Shown here one piece after another: positions 11,315 to 26,300 of a stretch of 64,000 nt of DNA (its first letter is position 1; the number at the start of each line of letters is the position of its first letter). The translations under genes were made by a program, and so were the position numbers. The notes beneath the pieces were generated by a model, which was not told the DNA's origin, made no database searches, and saw nothing but the letters and a program-made list of their open reading frames with translations. This DNA is from Pontederia crassipes (Eukaryota; Streptophyta; Magnoliopsida; Commelinales; Pontederiaceae), in contig CM060188.1 of assembly GCA_030549335.1 (NCBI GenBank), positions 42,497,696 to 42,561,695 of the forward strand, in the 5' to 3' direction.

Positions 11315-13640
11315 TTAGGATTAGACTAAACTTGAGTGGGAAGCACATGCTCCCATTTTTATGATCATTAGATCGTTCATCAAGGGCTAAGATTCGCACG
11401 TGTATAGAGAGCCATCCGATTCACACGCGGCGACTGAGATTCGCTATTGTTTTTGTTTTCCTCACTAATTTGCAAGGGCTCGTCGCGTTCTCTCTCTTCA
11501 CGTTGTCGTGCTTCGACCTCCGCCACTTCTGCTTCCGCCTTCGCGAGTCCTGCCATCGCCTCTGTGCCGATTCGAGCCATCGCCGACTAGATCTGTGACC
11601 TCGCCGACCCAGAGCACTCCTGCCGTGCCGGACGACCTCCGAGATGACCTCCGCGACCCCATCGAGCTCTGCCACTGACTAGATCTGCACGTGAGGGGGC
11701 CAGATCCAAGCGTCGTGGACCTCCGTGACGACCTTCACTGCGACCCCCGTTGACCTCTACAATGACCTCCATGAAAACCCATTGAGCTTCGCGATCGACC
11801 TCCACGACGACCTCCGCAACCCTGGTGACCATCGCCGCTCGTCGACCCCACTGCGACCTTGCACCACCACTGTGCGCTGTGGGTGGAATTTCTCTCTTCC
11901 ATACCGGAAAGGGGGTAAAACCTTACTTCACTTTCTATAGGAAAAATTCCTTTAAAATTTCCTATTTCTAAACAACAACTTCTCTCATCAGCTAACCTAT
12001 ACCATAGATTTTTTACAAATTCCAAAACTGTCTCATAGATTTTTCTTGCCGCACCCCTGTCGACCTCGCACGACCGTCGACCCCAACACCACCCCTGCAC
12101 ATTGACCCCGCACGGATGTGAACCCCGCACGACCCCCACGCACTGATCTCGCACCTACACCGACCCCTCGCATGCTCGCATGCCGCCGACCGTCCACTCG
12201 TTATTTCTTAATGTTGTTGTAATTAATTGTTAATCCAAGTTTAATTCATTTGTAATTTTTTTGGTTTATCTAGGATGATTATTGATATAAAGTTGCTTCA
12301 TTATTGTTGTTGTAATGAAGTCTATTTGATGTCAACGCTTAATATATATGAAAAAGTAGTAGAAAAGTTCAATTCTTCATTCCTACTATCGAGATTGGAT
12401 TGAAGAAGTAGTAGAAAAGTTCAATTCTTTACTTCGACCGTCGAGATTGGATTGTCATTCATATGTTTAAAGTAGTATTCCTTTGATTCTATTTATTTGA
12501 GTTGGGGAGCAATATGACAAAATGTCGATCGGGACGAATCGTTCATCTAATTGAGTCGGAGTCGATTTTTTCTCACAAAAAGAAAACTAGTTTCCCTCAT
12601 TCGTCGATTTCCTCGTCTCTCATTCGTCCCTCCGACGCTCGCTTGACCGTCGTTGTTCACCCCTCCGACGCTCGCTTGACCTCTACTTGAACAGAGGGAT
12701 CACACGCAGATCGTAAAAAGCAGTTACCTCCATTTTGTTCATACAAAAAAAAAACTTGCATCAAGATACATTTCACTTGCACTTGCTGATTGCATGATAT
12801 TAATCAGACAATTATGGATCAAATGATTATACATATAACACTCTCTATTGTCCACATGAATTGTATATTTGAACTTTTCCAGGATCCTAAAACTTAACAA
12901 ATCAAGAACACTAGTATGGGGGTGTTGTTGACGGCGGCGCACGAGGCAGGAGACATCGGGGCGGCTGGGCGGGCAGGCTTGGCGACGGTGGTGCATGAAC
13001 TCGGCGGCAGGTGTGCGCGAGATCAGCGGAGCTCGACGTGCGCGAAGAGGTCACAAGGGATGAGATGCGGCATGGACAAGGGGAGGCGAGCTTGCGAGTT
13101 CGGCGATGGAGCTCAGCGTGCACAAAGAGGTCACGAGACGACAAGGAGGCAATGGGCTTTGCGAGATCGGCGGTGGAGCTCGACGTGGTCGTGGAGGTCG
13201 TAGCGGAGCACGATTGGGGTTGTGGATGTCCGCAATGGTTGGATGTGGCCCCCTCACACGCAGATCTGGTCAGCGACGGAGCTCGATGGGGACGTGGCGG
13301 AGGTCATCGCGGAGGTCGTTGGGGTCGCGGCGGGGGTACTTGAGGCGGTGGCGTCGCGGATCTGCGCATAGAGGCGATCGAGATATCGGGTTGGGCATAG
13401 AGGCAACGACGAGATTCACGAAGGCGAAAGCGAAAGCAACATAGGTTGAAGCATGCAGAGAGAGAACGCGAGCACCCCTTGCGGACTCGTGAGGAAAACA
13501 AAAAAAATGTACGAATATGAGCCGTCGCATGTGAATTAGCTCTTCATATGCGCATGAATCCCAACCCTTGACAAACGATCTAATGACCGTAAAAATGGGA
13601 GCAGGGTGCTTCCAACTCAAGAGTACCCCCATTAAACCCT
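11315..13640. mobile_element. Long-inverted-repeat (fold-back) element, ~2.3 kb
   Basis: The left arm from about 11,320 and the right arm ending at about 13,635 are inverted copies over at least 300 bp (for example GCTCCCATTTTTATGATCAT on the left against its complement near 13,590). The similarity continues patchily into both GC-rich flanks. The inner arms are built from imperfect repeats of GACCTCCGCGACGACC-like units (11.6-11.9 and 13.1-13.35 kb). The centre is AT-rich and contains a 49-bp tandem duplication at 12,352-12,453. No transposase is seen. It is best called a Mutator-like or fold-back element; no clear target duplication was found. Confidence 0.8.
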
Positions 13641-13774
13641 TTTTAAAATATTTTTTTTATTTTTATCTTATATATTATTTTATTTTTTTTAAATATTGAA
13701 AAAGATAATTCGTTGAACATTAGTTTAATCTTCTTATATAAATAAAAAATAGTAAAATTAGATGGAGAAATTAA

Positions 13775-14145
13775 AGGGTTATTTTCATGAACCTCCCCTA
13801 AACTATCATAATTTTTCACATCTAATCTCAATTTACGAACTTATTTTTTTGGATCCCTAAACTATCGTGACTTTTTCACTTTAGTCTGTCCGTCTACTTC
13901 TATTATGTTTTCCGTTACTTTTGATTATTCCATTTATGAAAAGACTAAATTGTCCCTCTCTCCAGAATAAATTTAGTTTTTTCATAAATGAAAAAAAGTA
14001 AAAATAACGAAAAATATAATAAAACCGGATGGAAGAACTAAAGTGGAAAAGTCACGATAATTTAGAGATTAAAAAATGAATTCATAATTTAGGATTATAC
14101 GTAAAAAATTATGATAATTTATGAGAAATTTATAGATAAACAAAA
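13775..14145. mobile_element. Fold-back MITE, ~0.35 kb (copy 1)
   Basis: Two arms, about 13,783-13,960 and 13,977-14,145, form an imperfect inverted repeat around a short centre. Typical pairs are CTAAACTATCGTGACTTTTT on the left and its complement near 14,050. It lies about 150 bp upstream of the AARE start codon, so it is part of that gene's promoter region. The same family recurs at 53.2 kb. Confidence 0.8.
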
Positions 14146-14302
14146 TAGAAGTCACACTATAATTTAGACTACCACAAAATCATATATTAAAGTTAGAAGT
14201 GAAAACTCGGAGGTTTAAATCCTTGTTTTCGGTGCCAATATGGAAATATTATTTTTGTGATTGGCCCAAAAAGATTGGAATCTTTTGCGGGAACGAAACC
14301 GT

Positions 14303-17300
14303 ATGGCTGGCGCCTTGACATCTACGGTCACCACTTCCCACATCTCCACCCTTCGACAATTCCACTCCTCCCTCTCCTACTACTGCTCTCCCTCTCCGCG
14401 CCTGCGCACCACCTACAGAATCCTCGGTTCCTTCACGTCCGTCTCCTCGGAGGTCATGCAAACGCCGGGGAAATGCGTCTCCTCCGCCGCCGCCGTCAAA
14501 GGAGGAGGGCAAGCAGTCGGAGTCGACGCCGCGGCCGCCGAGGAGTACGGTTCACAGTCGAAGCTGCTCCAGGAGTTCACCAACGTCCCCTCAGTCGACA
14601 AGGCTTGGGTCTTCAAGTCCGAAGCTGGTGACGGTTGACAGTTCCTTGTTCCCCCTCTCTTTAAGCAGCAATAGATGATTGATGGGGGCATTGGGTGGCT
14701 TGACGTTGTTTTCTTTGAGTCGATGCAGAGAACACCTCGCGGGCGATGTTCTTGGCGGGGCAGCCGAACCTGCTGGCCAACAAAAAGAGGGCGATGGTCC
14801 TTTCTTCTCAGATTTCGAGGGATGGGAAGGGTGCTGTTGACTTCCAGTGGTCTCCCTTCCCTGTAGAAATGACAGGTGTCGCCGCAGTCGTGCCATCGCC
14901 CTCGGGTTCGAAGCTCCTCGTCGTGCGGAATAAGGACGGCGAGTCTCCGACCCGGCTCGAAATCTGGTGTGAGACCATGGTGGAGAAGGAGATATATATC
15001 CCTCAGACCGTTCACGGATCGGTTTACACCGACGGATGGTAATTTTAATGTGGAAAGTTTTTGCTTTCTCTTGTGATTTTCTTCTAATTGATGCCGATAA
15101 AAAGGTTTGAAGGGATTTCCTGGAACCATGACGAGTCCCTCATTGCTTATGTTGCCGAGGAGCCGTCTGAAGCTAAGCCAGTATTTGACAATCAAGGATT
15201 TAAGAATGAAGGATCCAGTGAGAAAGATTTTGGTAGCTGGAAAGGTCAAGGGGACTGGGAGGAGGACTGGGGCGAAACCTACTCAAGGAAAAGGAAGCCT
15301 TCACTTTTTGTTGTTGATATTAACAGGTGATATGGCTGCATTTTTTTCATTATATCTCGTCAAACATCTTTCACTAAAGACTACGAAATGTGAAATTCAA
15401 CATATTTGTGCTCTCCAGTGGAAAAGTTCGAGCTGTTAATGGCATTCCACAATCTTTAAGTGTGGGCCAAGTTGTATGGGCCCCTTCATCTTCTTACGAG
15501 AGTGATTCATCCTTGGTGTTTGTTGGATGGTCAGCAGAGAATGGACCTCAAAGTACTCCTAGAAAGCTTGGGATTAAATATTGTTACAATAGGCCTTGTG
15601 CCTTGTATAAAGTAGAATCTCCTTTCAAGAAATTAAAACCTGTTGATGTTCCAAATAAGTGAGTATGGTGATCTACTATGAAAATTATATTTATCTTTGC
15701 ATAATTTTGTTGATGTTGAAGTCTGTTTTAGCACTACGTCATTGTTGATCACTGATATCTTTGGTTCATGTGAATGTCTGGTTCTGCAGGGATGAAATTG
15801 ATGATCATGCAACTGCACTGATTCTAACCCATGGGTTAGGTAGTGCATTTTTTCCGAGGTTCAGGTTGTAGACAATTTTCTTCGTCCTTCTATTGTAAAA
15901 ATCTTTCTTAGCCAAAAGCTTTAAGAAGGAATCATGAAATAATGCTTTATAGTTTCTTTAGCATCTAATAAAAAGAAAGTTCCATATATATGTCTGTTTT
16001 ATTTTTTCTACAATTGCACCTGTTTACACAATTTTATTTGAACCATGCAATATTATCTTTCCACTCCTTTATGCAGATGTATGATCTTATATTGTATCTT
16101 TGATGTCCATTCTCTGAAATGCATTGCTCAAGTATATTGCCATTAAATGCTTCTGTTGCTCTTCAACCAGTCATCAAACTTATTTGGTTGCTTATAGTTT
16201 TGTCGTTTTCTTGAGGGGTAAAAGGATGACTACCAGGTTAGGGAAGCCATCCACTTGTATTAAAAAATAGAAAACCATGTGATTTACAAGTATGTATGTG
16301 AAATCAGAAAAGACATAAAGGGCCAGTCCAATGGGTAAGGGATGGCTGCAAAAGGAGCTATCAATCTCTCCACTCTACCACAAAAAAGGATAGGTGGTGT
16401 ACAATGTTCTCTAACTCCGCCTATGTTTTATAGCCGGTCCCAAGCCCGGATAAAGGAGGAGGGTTGTGTTAGGCCCCGACAGCCAGCGTAAAACTCTGTC
16501 GAATCTCATGAACATGGATCAACGAAGCGTCGTATGATCCATGTAGCCGACCCCACCTAGTGGGATAAGGCTTTGTTGTTGTTGTTGGTGTACAATGTTC
16601 TCTATGTAGAATCACACACCGCCAAAAAGAGTGCGGTTATGTTTAAGCCATATGGCCCATGTGGTTGGCAGAGTCGTCCTCTACAATAGTCTCCATCCCC
16701 AATCCCTTGACATGTAGGGATTGCCAAAACATGTCTAGGGTCAATGCGTCAATGTCTGCTCACCATATCTCTGTAGCAACAGGGCATCCGCAAAATAGAT
16801 GGTCTATGTGCTCCTCTAAGGATCTGCATAGGACTCATCACTCATGTGATGTCTGTGCCCATGCTGCCCTAGTATGCTCATGTAAGGATTTTGCCATGCC
16901 TTGAGAGCCAAGTATAGATGTTTACCCTAAGATGTAGATGTTCACATAAGCTGACCGTCTGCTCTGAGTTCGTTTGGTTCCATATTCATTGGCAGCAGGT
17001 GCATGTACATCGGTCATGTAGAAAAGTGGCTAGAGAGCCACACCCAACCATCACCTTTGGCCCCGTCTAGGCTGTACCCTACTATCCATTCTAATGAGCA
17101 AGCAGTCCTGTGAATCGTTAGTCTGGTAGGCCAGTGTCAAAATGTGGGACCTAGGAGCCCTCTGACTAGAAATGATCGATACTATCAGGTCTGCCTAGAG
17201 TGCTGCCACTCTAGGGTAAGCTTCGGCAAGCACCCCTTCTAGTGGTCACTTATGTCTTTGAAAGGAGAATGCCACCCCAAAGCCAAAGGGAGCTGACTAG

Positions 17301-20300
17301 GAGTGGTCACACTAGGGGGAGGAACCTGGGCTCCTGGCAACGCCATACTAGAAATGCGATGCACTGAGGGTGAGACACGAGTGGGAGCTCCAGCATGTCA
17401 TAGTTTGTCCATTTAATATCCTCCTAGTTTGCTATTTTCTTGTTAGACTGCCTTCAGGATAAAACATATCATACTATCTGGAAATATATTAACATGCATA
17501 TGCCTTTGAAAAACAATCATCTTTGCATGTCTCTCCTAAAAAAAATCATCTTTGCATGTCGTATCCACAAACATATCCTTTTTAGACTTTCCATATGTGA
17601 CATGTAGTGCATATGGGCATATTTGCCAACTTGAGATTAGATGGAGATGTGCATGATTCTTAATAATGGCCAAATGCATAACAGAAGCCATTCTCGTTCT
17701 CATAATACTTAAGGCCATTAATTGCTAAATGTTTGCTTCATGCTTATTTGGTTTCCCTTTTTTATTATCTATAGTCTAGTTACATCATGGCCAATAAATC
17801 CTCAACAATGCATCTGACATTATCCTTTGACACGCATTACCAATCACATGTCCTAGTTTAAGTTGTCCGACTTAGCATAGTTCCACTTGAATAACTACTT
17901 GTTTTGCGCTATTGCAGTCCAGATGGAAAGTCTTTGGTCTTTCTCTCTGCCAAAGCTGCAGTAGAAAGTGGAGCACATTCAGCTACAAATTCACTGCACA
18001 AAATTAATTGGCCCACTGATGGGAAACTGCATCAGTCGATGGAGATCATTGATGTGGTAAGCTCTTCTTTTACCTATTTCTTTTGTAATTTATAATGTGG
18101 AATAATTTTTGAACTAAAAACTGTTTTGTCCATGTGCTAATGGGATTGATGCAAGTTTTACAAAAACATAAAAGGCACTTAGGCAACCTTTAAAAGAGGC
18201 ACTGTGGTACTAAAGTCAAAGTAACTGGGAAATTATAAATGTTCAACATAATCCTTGGATGATAGGCTGACATTTCGAGTGGACAGAATGAACCTCCGTG
18301 GCCATCATTATATTACCTACTTTATTCAGTACTGAAAATTTGATATACCAAAAGGATATGCCTTAATCTCTTTACTACATACATGATTTAATAACAAGAA
18401 TTGCTTTTGGAAGAAGGGAAGGTTGAATACAGCCGTCCAATTACAATAACATGAAATGAGTGACAAACAAGTTAAGCTAGTCTAATGAAGAGACACAAAT
18501 GCAGAACTTTCTCCAGCACAAATTCCTTATCTTCAAACCTATGATCAATAGATTTCTTTCTTTACTCTGTAGCCTCAGTATGAAGATTTGTGCTAGTACT
18601 ACCATCATATTGGAATAAACCTGAATGCCAAAATTGACATTGGCTTAACGATAAAATTGCGTTCATTTATTTATGTTATGGATTTGTTTTATCTTCATTT
18701 GTTCATGCTCTTCTTGATTTGAACTCCAATTTATGAAACATTAGGTCCCTGTTGTTATGTGCCCTGAAGATGGTGGCTTTCCTGGACTTTACTGTTCAAG
18801 TTTCCTTTCTAATCCATGGCTTTCTGATGGACGTACGATGGTTTTATCTTCTGTGTGGTATAGCATGCATGTAATTCTCACGGTAGATATTTTCAGGTAT
18901 ATATCTTGTCACTGTCTATTTCAAGCATATTAATAGTTCTACTGTTTTAAATATACAAACTTTCATTGTAGCCGCAAAGTATCTAGAATCAGTCCTAATG
19001 ATTCAACCTATTCATGGAATGCTATTGCACTGGATGGAGACAATATTCTTGCTGGTAACTCCTTGTTGACATAAAAATTAGTACGTGTTCAATATTCCCT
19101 GTTGACTTTTTTGTTTTGTCAACAAGTTTGCAGCAGTCCTATTGACCCTCCAGAAATAAAGTATGGATATTATTCATGTCAGACTGACCAGTCAATGACC
19201 TGGAATTGGTTAAATATTTCAAGTCCAATTTCAAAATGCTCAGATAAGGTTGAAGGCATCATGTTCTATTAAACATATGTGTGTATGTGCATGTATTACA
19301 TAATTACCTGTTGTAAAATATGATTAATGTTCCTTGTTTTTATGTTCCATAGGTCAGATCTTTGCTATCTGCGCTGGAGTTTAGTGTGTTGAAGATTCCA
19401 GTTGGTGATACTTCTGATAATCTTTCAAAAGGTAAAAAAGAGAATTTCTAGGTCCTATTACTTGCTTCCAGGCAAACTCTATGTGTTAAGACATGTAATT
19501 AAGAAACAGTAGTTTATCTCTCCTAAAAAAAGTAGTTTATCTGTATTCATCATGGAAATGATGAAATTGCGATTTTTCCTTGCAGACACTAGTGTTCAAC
19601 TGATAAGTATGCATATAACCCTTGATAGGTGCTTCCAATCTTAATACATTCCTGCTTGTAGGATTCTTTTTTTATTTTTTGAGAGGGGAAATGATGACTC
19701 CCATTGTGGTTGTCATCCAGGTACGCATATAACTATATGAGCAACTATCATGTACAAAAATGAGCTCTCAAGAAGAGAGCGCCAACCCGGGCGGGGTGTA
19801 CAATAGCTAATCAAAACCTCACTCCCGGAGAAGAAAGGAAGCATGAAATACAATAGTATCAATGAGAGTATGCTCCTCACAAAAAATGATCCGATTGCGC
19901 TAAAGCCAAATGGCTCAGACACCGGCCAAAAAGGATGCCAACAAAACACCCCATGTCAGCCGCTGTCTAGATCGAGCGTGGAGTGAATGCCAAAATGTCA
20001 CAGCCTCATAAGGGGAGGAGATCAGCGCCTCCCATGTTCCCATCCTCGACCAAAAGTCTCGTGATACCCTGCAGCTAAAGAAAAGGTGATCAATATCCTC
20101 CGCTGAGTCTCCGCACAAGGGGCAAGAAATGTCTGCCTGCGGTGCCCATTTCGACATGTATACAATGGTGAGGAGCCTGTCTCGCCGCATGAGCCAAGCA
20201 AAAATCTTGACTTTCAACGGCATCCGGAGTCGCCATATCAATCTACAGTCAGCCCAGAGTGCATCAAAGGATGGCGGAAACTTGTTTTGTCCTCATATTT

Positions 20301-23300
20301 TTTTATAGATACATCTTATGCTCGGTAAAAGACACATTGATTTTTGTGGTAGTTCTATCAAACAGTTATATTAATTTGTTTTGTCTTGAGGAAGAGCAGT
20401 TATATTAATATTATGAAGCTTCCAATAAAGAGCTTACAAATATTTGATAGAAATGTTATTAAGCTTGCAAATATAAATGAACTAGCTTTAAGTTTATAAT
20501 AACACCAGATAGTGCAATAAAATTATAAAGTTTGCATTTGTTTAGACAAAGGACATAATGAGTAGTGACGTTGGCTTGTCATCCATTTGTATTAATGATG
20601 TAGAAGATGCAATGCCCCATACAAACACACACTGACTAACATAGCAGCAGAAACTTATCAAACTAACACCAATTTAATGGTAAGCATAGCAACGGAAAGT
20701 CTTTGGGATGCATTAACAGTCTTAAGGTGTTCGTCAACATAGAGAACACAGCCACATAACAAACTATAATAAGTTCACATTCAAATGCTCATAGACTAAC
20801 GAAGTTTACAACTAGTAGGCTTACTATAATAGGACTCAATGACACCATGGCGGCATGGCCATCTCCATGTGCAACCAATGTCCAACATCAAACTCTATCA
20901 CCTGTACGAACGTAGATGTAACGGTGGTCGACCTCCCATTACTTGTATGTAAGGGACATTCGATAAAAAGAAATTGCTGTAATATGATAATATCAATATG
21001 GTGAAACATAAACGTTTTCCATCAATTTATCAATTTACAGTATAAAAAACAGTAAAGATTAGACATCAATTGTATTAGTTTATTTTAATGCCCAAAATCA
21101 ATATTAATAATGACTTGGAACACCAATTGCATTATAGTATTTAATAACCAATAAACAACAATTTCAATATGTTTAAGCCACTTTTCATTCTTACCTAAAC
21201 TTTATCTTTTTAACATGGTTTGCCTAATAAATCTTTGGTGAAATTTTATCGATCCATTGAGTTACTTGGTTTGCCATGATGCTAATATTGCTGGCCAAGC
21301 AGGGTTACTCTTGCACCCAGTTGATAACAGGCATGCCTCAATACCTGATGTCTAGGCTAAGTCAACCTTAAATGTGTCATTGCTTAGCATGCAATTCGAT
21401 ATCAAAGTGTGAAATATATCAATCACATCAGGATGCACATAACATAGAAATGAACAACAAAACATGGTGGACATAACATATAAATGAACAAGAAAACATG
21501 GTTTTAATATGCTTTACTTTAGCCAAACAGTAATACAGTTCACAATTATGTATTTCATATCAATATCACAAACACATCCGTTTTGACCCAAAAAGAAAAA
21601 GAAATGCATGTCTGTCAACCGACTACCTGCTAACAAAGTTTTCAACTCTGGTAAATTCGAGATGTGAACTCGAGGTGTAAAATCTTAGGGTTTATGTACA
21701 AGCTTTAAAAATATAAAAATATTTTTTCTCTAAGGTTTTTTATTATAATTTCTTTCTTTAAGGTTTTTTATTATTATTATAAATATTTTCATACACCTTC
21801 TAAAAAAAATATTTTCATACATTATTTTTAATCATTATAAAAAAGCTCATACCTCATATTGATTTGCAACCATATAATGTAAGCCATGATTCATCATTTT
21901 TAAGCACACTTGCTTTTAACCCTGATTCCCTCAAATAAACGAGTTGATGATTTCTAAACGCCACACCCTAACTAGGAATAGACACAAAAAGAGGTGTTGG
22001 AGGCTTGGGGTTTCTACCAAATCCTAAAATATGTTATTTTTTGTTTTTATACATATTTGCTTTTCAATTATGCCTTCAAATTCAATTTAAATACTCAACT
22101 TCTTCCATATGTGAGTTTATTCACTTCTACCGATTCCATTGAATTTATTCATGATCCACCTAGTTTACCATCAAATCTGAGTTTGAACTGAGTTCACATA
22201 GTTTTGTGATTTAGAATTTTGGAATCGTGCGGTTCCAGAATTTTGTGATTTAGAGTTTACTGGTATTGACAGTACTACCAGTATCGGTCAGTACGGGCTG
22301 CTAGTATTGGCGATATGCCATATTGACCAATTCAGTCTGCTAGCATTATCAATATGGTCTGGTCATATTGACAAGGGTGAACTTTGGTCAGACCTTATTG
22401 TCCACTACAGTCGTATCAAATCCTCAGTCATATTTCCTCTTTTTCTATTGTGTTAATCCAAACATGTTCGTAGGCTCCTTAAAATCTCCAAATTTCAAAT
22501 GTTTAATTCTTGCAATAAGGGCAATCTTGCATATGACCCTAATGTGGAACAATTACGTATGGTGTATCCTAGGTTCCTAGGATATGGTGTATCCTAGGTT
22601 CACAAAAAGATGAACAATCATAACTTTTCTTAAGCACAACATACAATTAGCGCATAACTATAAAACCCAACATATGTATCATTACACGAGACTTAATCCT
22701 AGGTTCAAATCTCACAATAAACCATTCTTTTGAGAAATGTAAGGATTACTAGAATTTTGGGGTGGTCATCCAATTTGTAGAAGTGACATATGAATCGGAG
22801 AATTTACGTGTAGGTATGGGGCAAAACGGTAATTAAAACAAGATGACTGTCCAAACTTTAGTCATCCTTTCCTTAGTCAACAACAACAACAAAGAAGTTC
22901 AACACCTTACAGTGAAATTAAATTATACATTTTTCATTACTAAATTCGCAAAGAATCACCCTTCAAAAAAATTGGAAAAGTATCTCCGAGACAACGTAAC
23001 TAAAACATTTCCATCTTTTTATGTTTCTTTTGTGACTATTTGCTTTTTTTCCTTTGATCAGTCTTGACTATTCAACAATTTGTTGTTGCTATCTCGAGAT
23101 TAACATACTTATGATGAGACAATGATATTTTAAATCAATTTTGCTTGTGCTCATAGCAGATTTTAATTGTATTATTTAGTGCGAGCCTCTGCATTGTTTA
23201 TCATTACTTTTAATTGTTTATAAATAATGTTTCTTTGACGGACAACTGGATACAGGTGCCCAGAAACCATTTGAGTCTATTCTTGTATCCCATTTGAGCT

Positions 23301-26300
23301 CTAACGATGGGGAATCATACAAACAGAGGAGTTCTTCTAACCCTCTAATTATTATCCTTCATGGTGGCCCACATTCAGTTTCACTGACAAGCTATTCAAA
23401 ATCTTTGGCCTTTCTCTCCTCCTTAGGATTTGACTTGCTAGAAGTAAATTACAGGTCAGTGGTTACATTACATATTTGAGAACACAATTCCTGTGATTTG
23501 AAAATTGGATTCCATGAGGTTTTCTAATTTTTCTATCCTTGTGCCATTGGTGATGAATATTATCTGATAAAATTTGTATGTGTGTGTTTCTTCATGACAG
23601 TTAGAAAGATTTTACATCTGTGAGAAGTATTGATGATTACATACTACTTTCTTTTCTATTCCACATTATTTGTCTGTTATTTCAACAATGTAATGTGGTT
23701 GTCGTCATGCGATTCATGCCTGTCAACAAGGATCTAATTTCTTTGAAGTCATTTGTTTTCTCTTCCCTCAAAAAGAATTGGTAGGGTAACAACAACAACA
23801 ACAAAGCCTTATCCCACTAGGTGAGGTCGGCTATATGGATCATACGACGTCATTCCGCTCTATTAGTAACCAAACCTTTCGGTATATTATTCACCAATAG
23901 ATCTTGCTCTATTAGTTCGCCAAGTGTCCGCCTTGACCTCCCTCTCCCTCTTTTAATCAGACTCCAGATTATTTGATCTACTCTTCTTACTGGCGCATCT
24001 AATAGTCTTCTCTGAACATGACCAAACCATCTCAAACGATTCTCTACCATTTTCTCACTAATAGGAGCCACTCCGACTCGTTCACGTATATGGTCATTCC
24101 TAATCTTATCTAATCTTGTATGACCACACATCCATCTCAACATCCTCATTTCGGCTACCCCCACTTTACGTTCATGTTGTCCTTTCATAGCCCAACATTC
24201 ACTACCATATAACACTGCCGGTCTTATAGCAGTACGATAGAATACCCTACGATAGAATTGGTAGGGTAACATTGAATTTTATTTCTAATGGCCGGTGAGT
24301 GTTGTAGTTCATTTTTCATAGCGTTTCTTCAATAAAAATTTAAAATAAGCACGAGGCGCTAAATGTACTAAAAATTCCTGCAGATCGCTTCACTTTTGCA
24401 ATTACTTCTGATTATGCTTCTTTTTAAATTTGTGAATTTTGCAGGGGTTCAATAGGATTTGGGGAGGAAGCATTACAATCTCTTCCAGGTCGAATTGGGT
24501 CTCAGGTGCATGTCTTTTATAATGTTCATATTCGCAATAAACTCCTAAAAAAATTGCAATAAACGTCTTCTGAAGAGTTTTGATATATTGGTATGACTCT
24601 GTTTTTAACAAGTTTCAAAGGGTTCCAGTGTACATGCCTGTGACTACCATCAAAATTTACGCCATTCAGAAAGTAGTGGCAGAGAACTGGCACATTGCGT
24701 CTACAAAATTTTCAACCCTTATTCGTATTAACATAAAGGCCCATAATGCACGCATTTCACATGATTATTCTATTATTTCTGGGTGCAGGATGTGAATGAT
24801 GTACTTGCAGCTTTAGAATATGTCACTAGCATGGGGCTCGTGAATGGGTCAAAAGTCATTGTTCTCGGTGGCTCACATGGAGGTTTCTTAACAACACATT
24901 TAATAGGCCAGGTTAGGTCGTAAATTTCTAAAACCTTCTTTCACTTGGTATCATTGTTGCACTTGTAATGGATCAAAGGATACATGTATTTTATGTTGGT
25001 TGATTTTCTTTTTCATACAATATGAATGGCTCGTACAAAAGTGAGTTATTCCATGTGTTATGTGAACCGTTACATGTCTCAGCAGTATACAATTCTGATA
25101 ATGATTACTTGGAATTTTCTCTGTAGTGTACTAACCTGATTATGATTACTTGAAATTACCTTTGTATGGATGTCATGGTCTTGTCTGTCCTTGAATTTGT
25201 TGTTACAATCATTGAGCACTTTCATATGTCCGGTGTCCATTTGAATTATTTATTTTCTTCTATGATTATCTTTTCTTCAGGCTCCAGATAGATTTCTTGC
25301 AGCAGCAGCTCGAAATCCTGTTTGTAATTTATCACTAATGGTTGGTACGACAGACATCCCTGATTGGTGCTATGTAGAGACTTATGGGAAAGAAGGGAAG
25401 GAGTACTTCTCTGAGGCTCCTTCTACTGATCACCTTGGTCTATTTTACCAGAAATCTCCTATTTCACATCTCAGAAAGGTATGTATCTTATGTTCATTTG
25501 GATTTTGTTGTACGGCGATTCTGTTCCTTTGAAATCTCTTCCATTCATTTACAATAACTGAAGAAAAATGTTTCTCCAGCCATTTGATAATGCACAGTGA
25601 ATTTCTGAAACAGTAAATTCATTTTATTTTACTTATCATGGTAAAATTTGAAAGATCTACTCTTCCAAAGAAAAAACTTTTTTTTTAGGGTAAAAAGGAT
25701 AGCAGACATTTTGTCAGCGATCCATTTTATTGATAAGAACTTTACATTATAAGAATGTACATGTATATATCTCTACAAAGCAAGTCACTGATTATTCCCC
25801 CCAACTTGAAAGCTTTATCCTTAATACAATAATATTTAATACAGAAACAGTGATACAAATTCTAGGAAACTGTAATTAAAATGAATATGGAATGTAATAA
25901 TAAGAAGGTTATTAAACTGGGTATCTTGATGTTGAATCAACCACTCTTGTCCCATGAAATTATTTGTTTGTGAGACATAAGACTATAGAAAACAGTATTC
26001 AGAAACTTCTCTGTTCATATCAGATAAACCAAGGACAAAGTTTCTAAATAGGAAAAACTACAAACAGGAATATGAAACTTAATTAATACAACAAAGACAT
26101 TAACCTGAATCGATCCAGTATGTACTGCTTAAGAAGGGAACTGGATATTCCAATCCCTAGTCCGTAAGTTGTCAACCTATGGAAAAGATCTCTGGGCATA
26201 AAAGCTTCAAGAGTCTGAGGTTGAAGGTTGTTAATCACCCATGCAATCTGGTTTCACAATTCTCCATCCGTATTAGTGATTGGTAGTAGGATCTTGACTG

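Larger units (their letters stand above)
20286..23255. other. Rest of AARE intron 10, no gene
   Basis: AT-rich. It contains micro-insertions at 20376 and 21796, a 19-bp direct duplication with a 6-bp spacer (TATGGTGTATCCTAGGTTC at 22558 and 22583), and a diverged repeat of TATTGACC/AGTACGGG motifs at about 22,250-22,380. No coding exon fits here; exon 11 begins at 23256. Confidence 0.6.

Noticed and set aside
11380-13632. Many overlapping open frames of 60-140 codons
   Set aside because: They lie on both strands of GC-rich short repeats inside an inverted-repeat element, have low-complexity translations, and have no recognisable domain.
22558-22601. 19-bp repeat with a 6-bp spacer as another LINE micro-insertion
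   Set aside because: The spacer CTAGGA has no A-run and no L1 3'-end sequence; a simple local duplication explains it.
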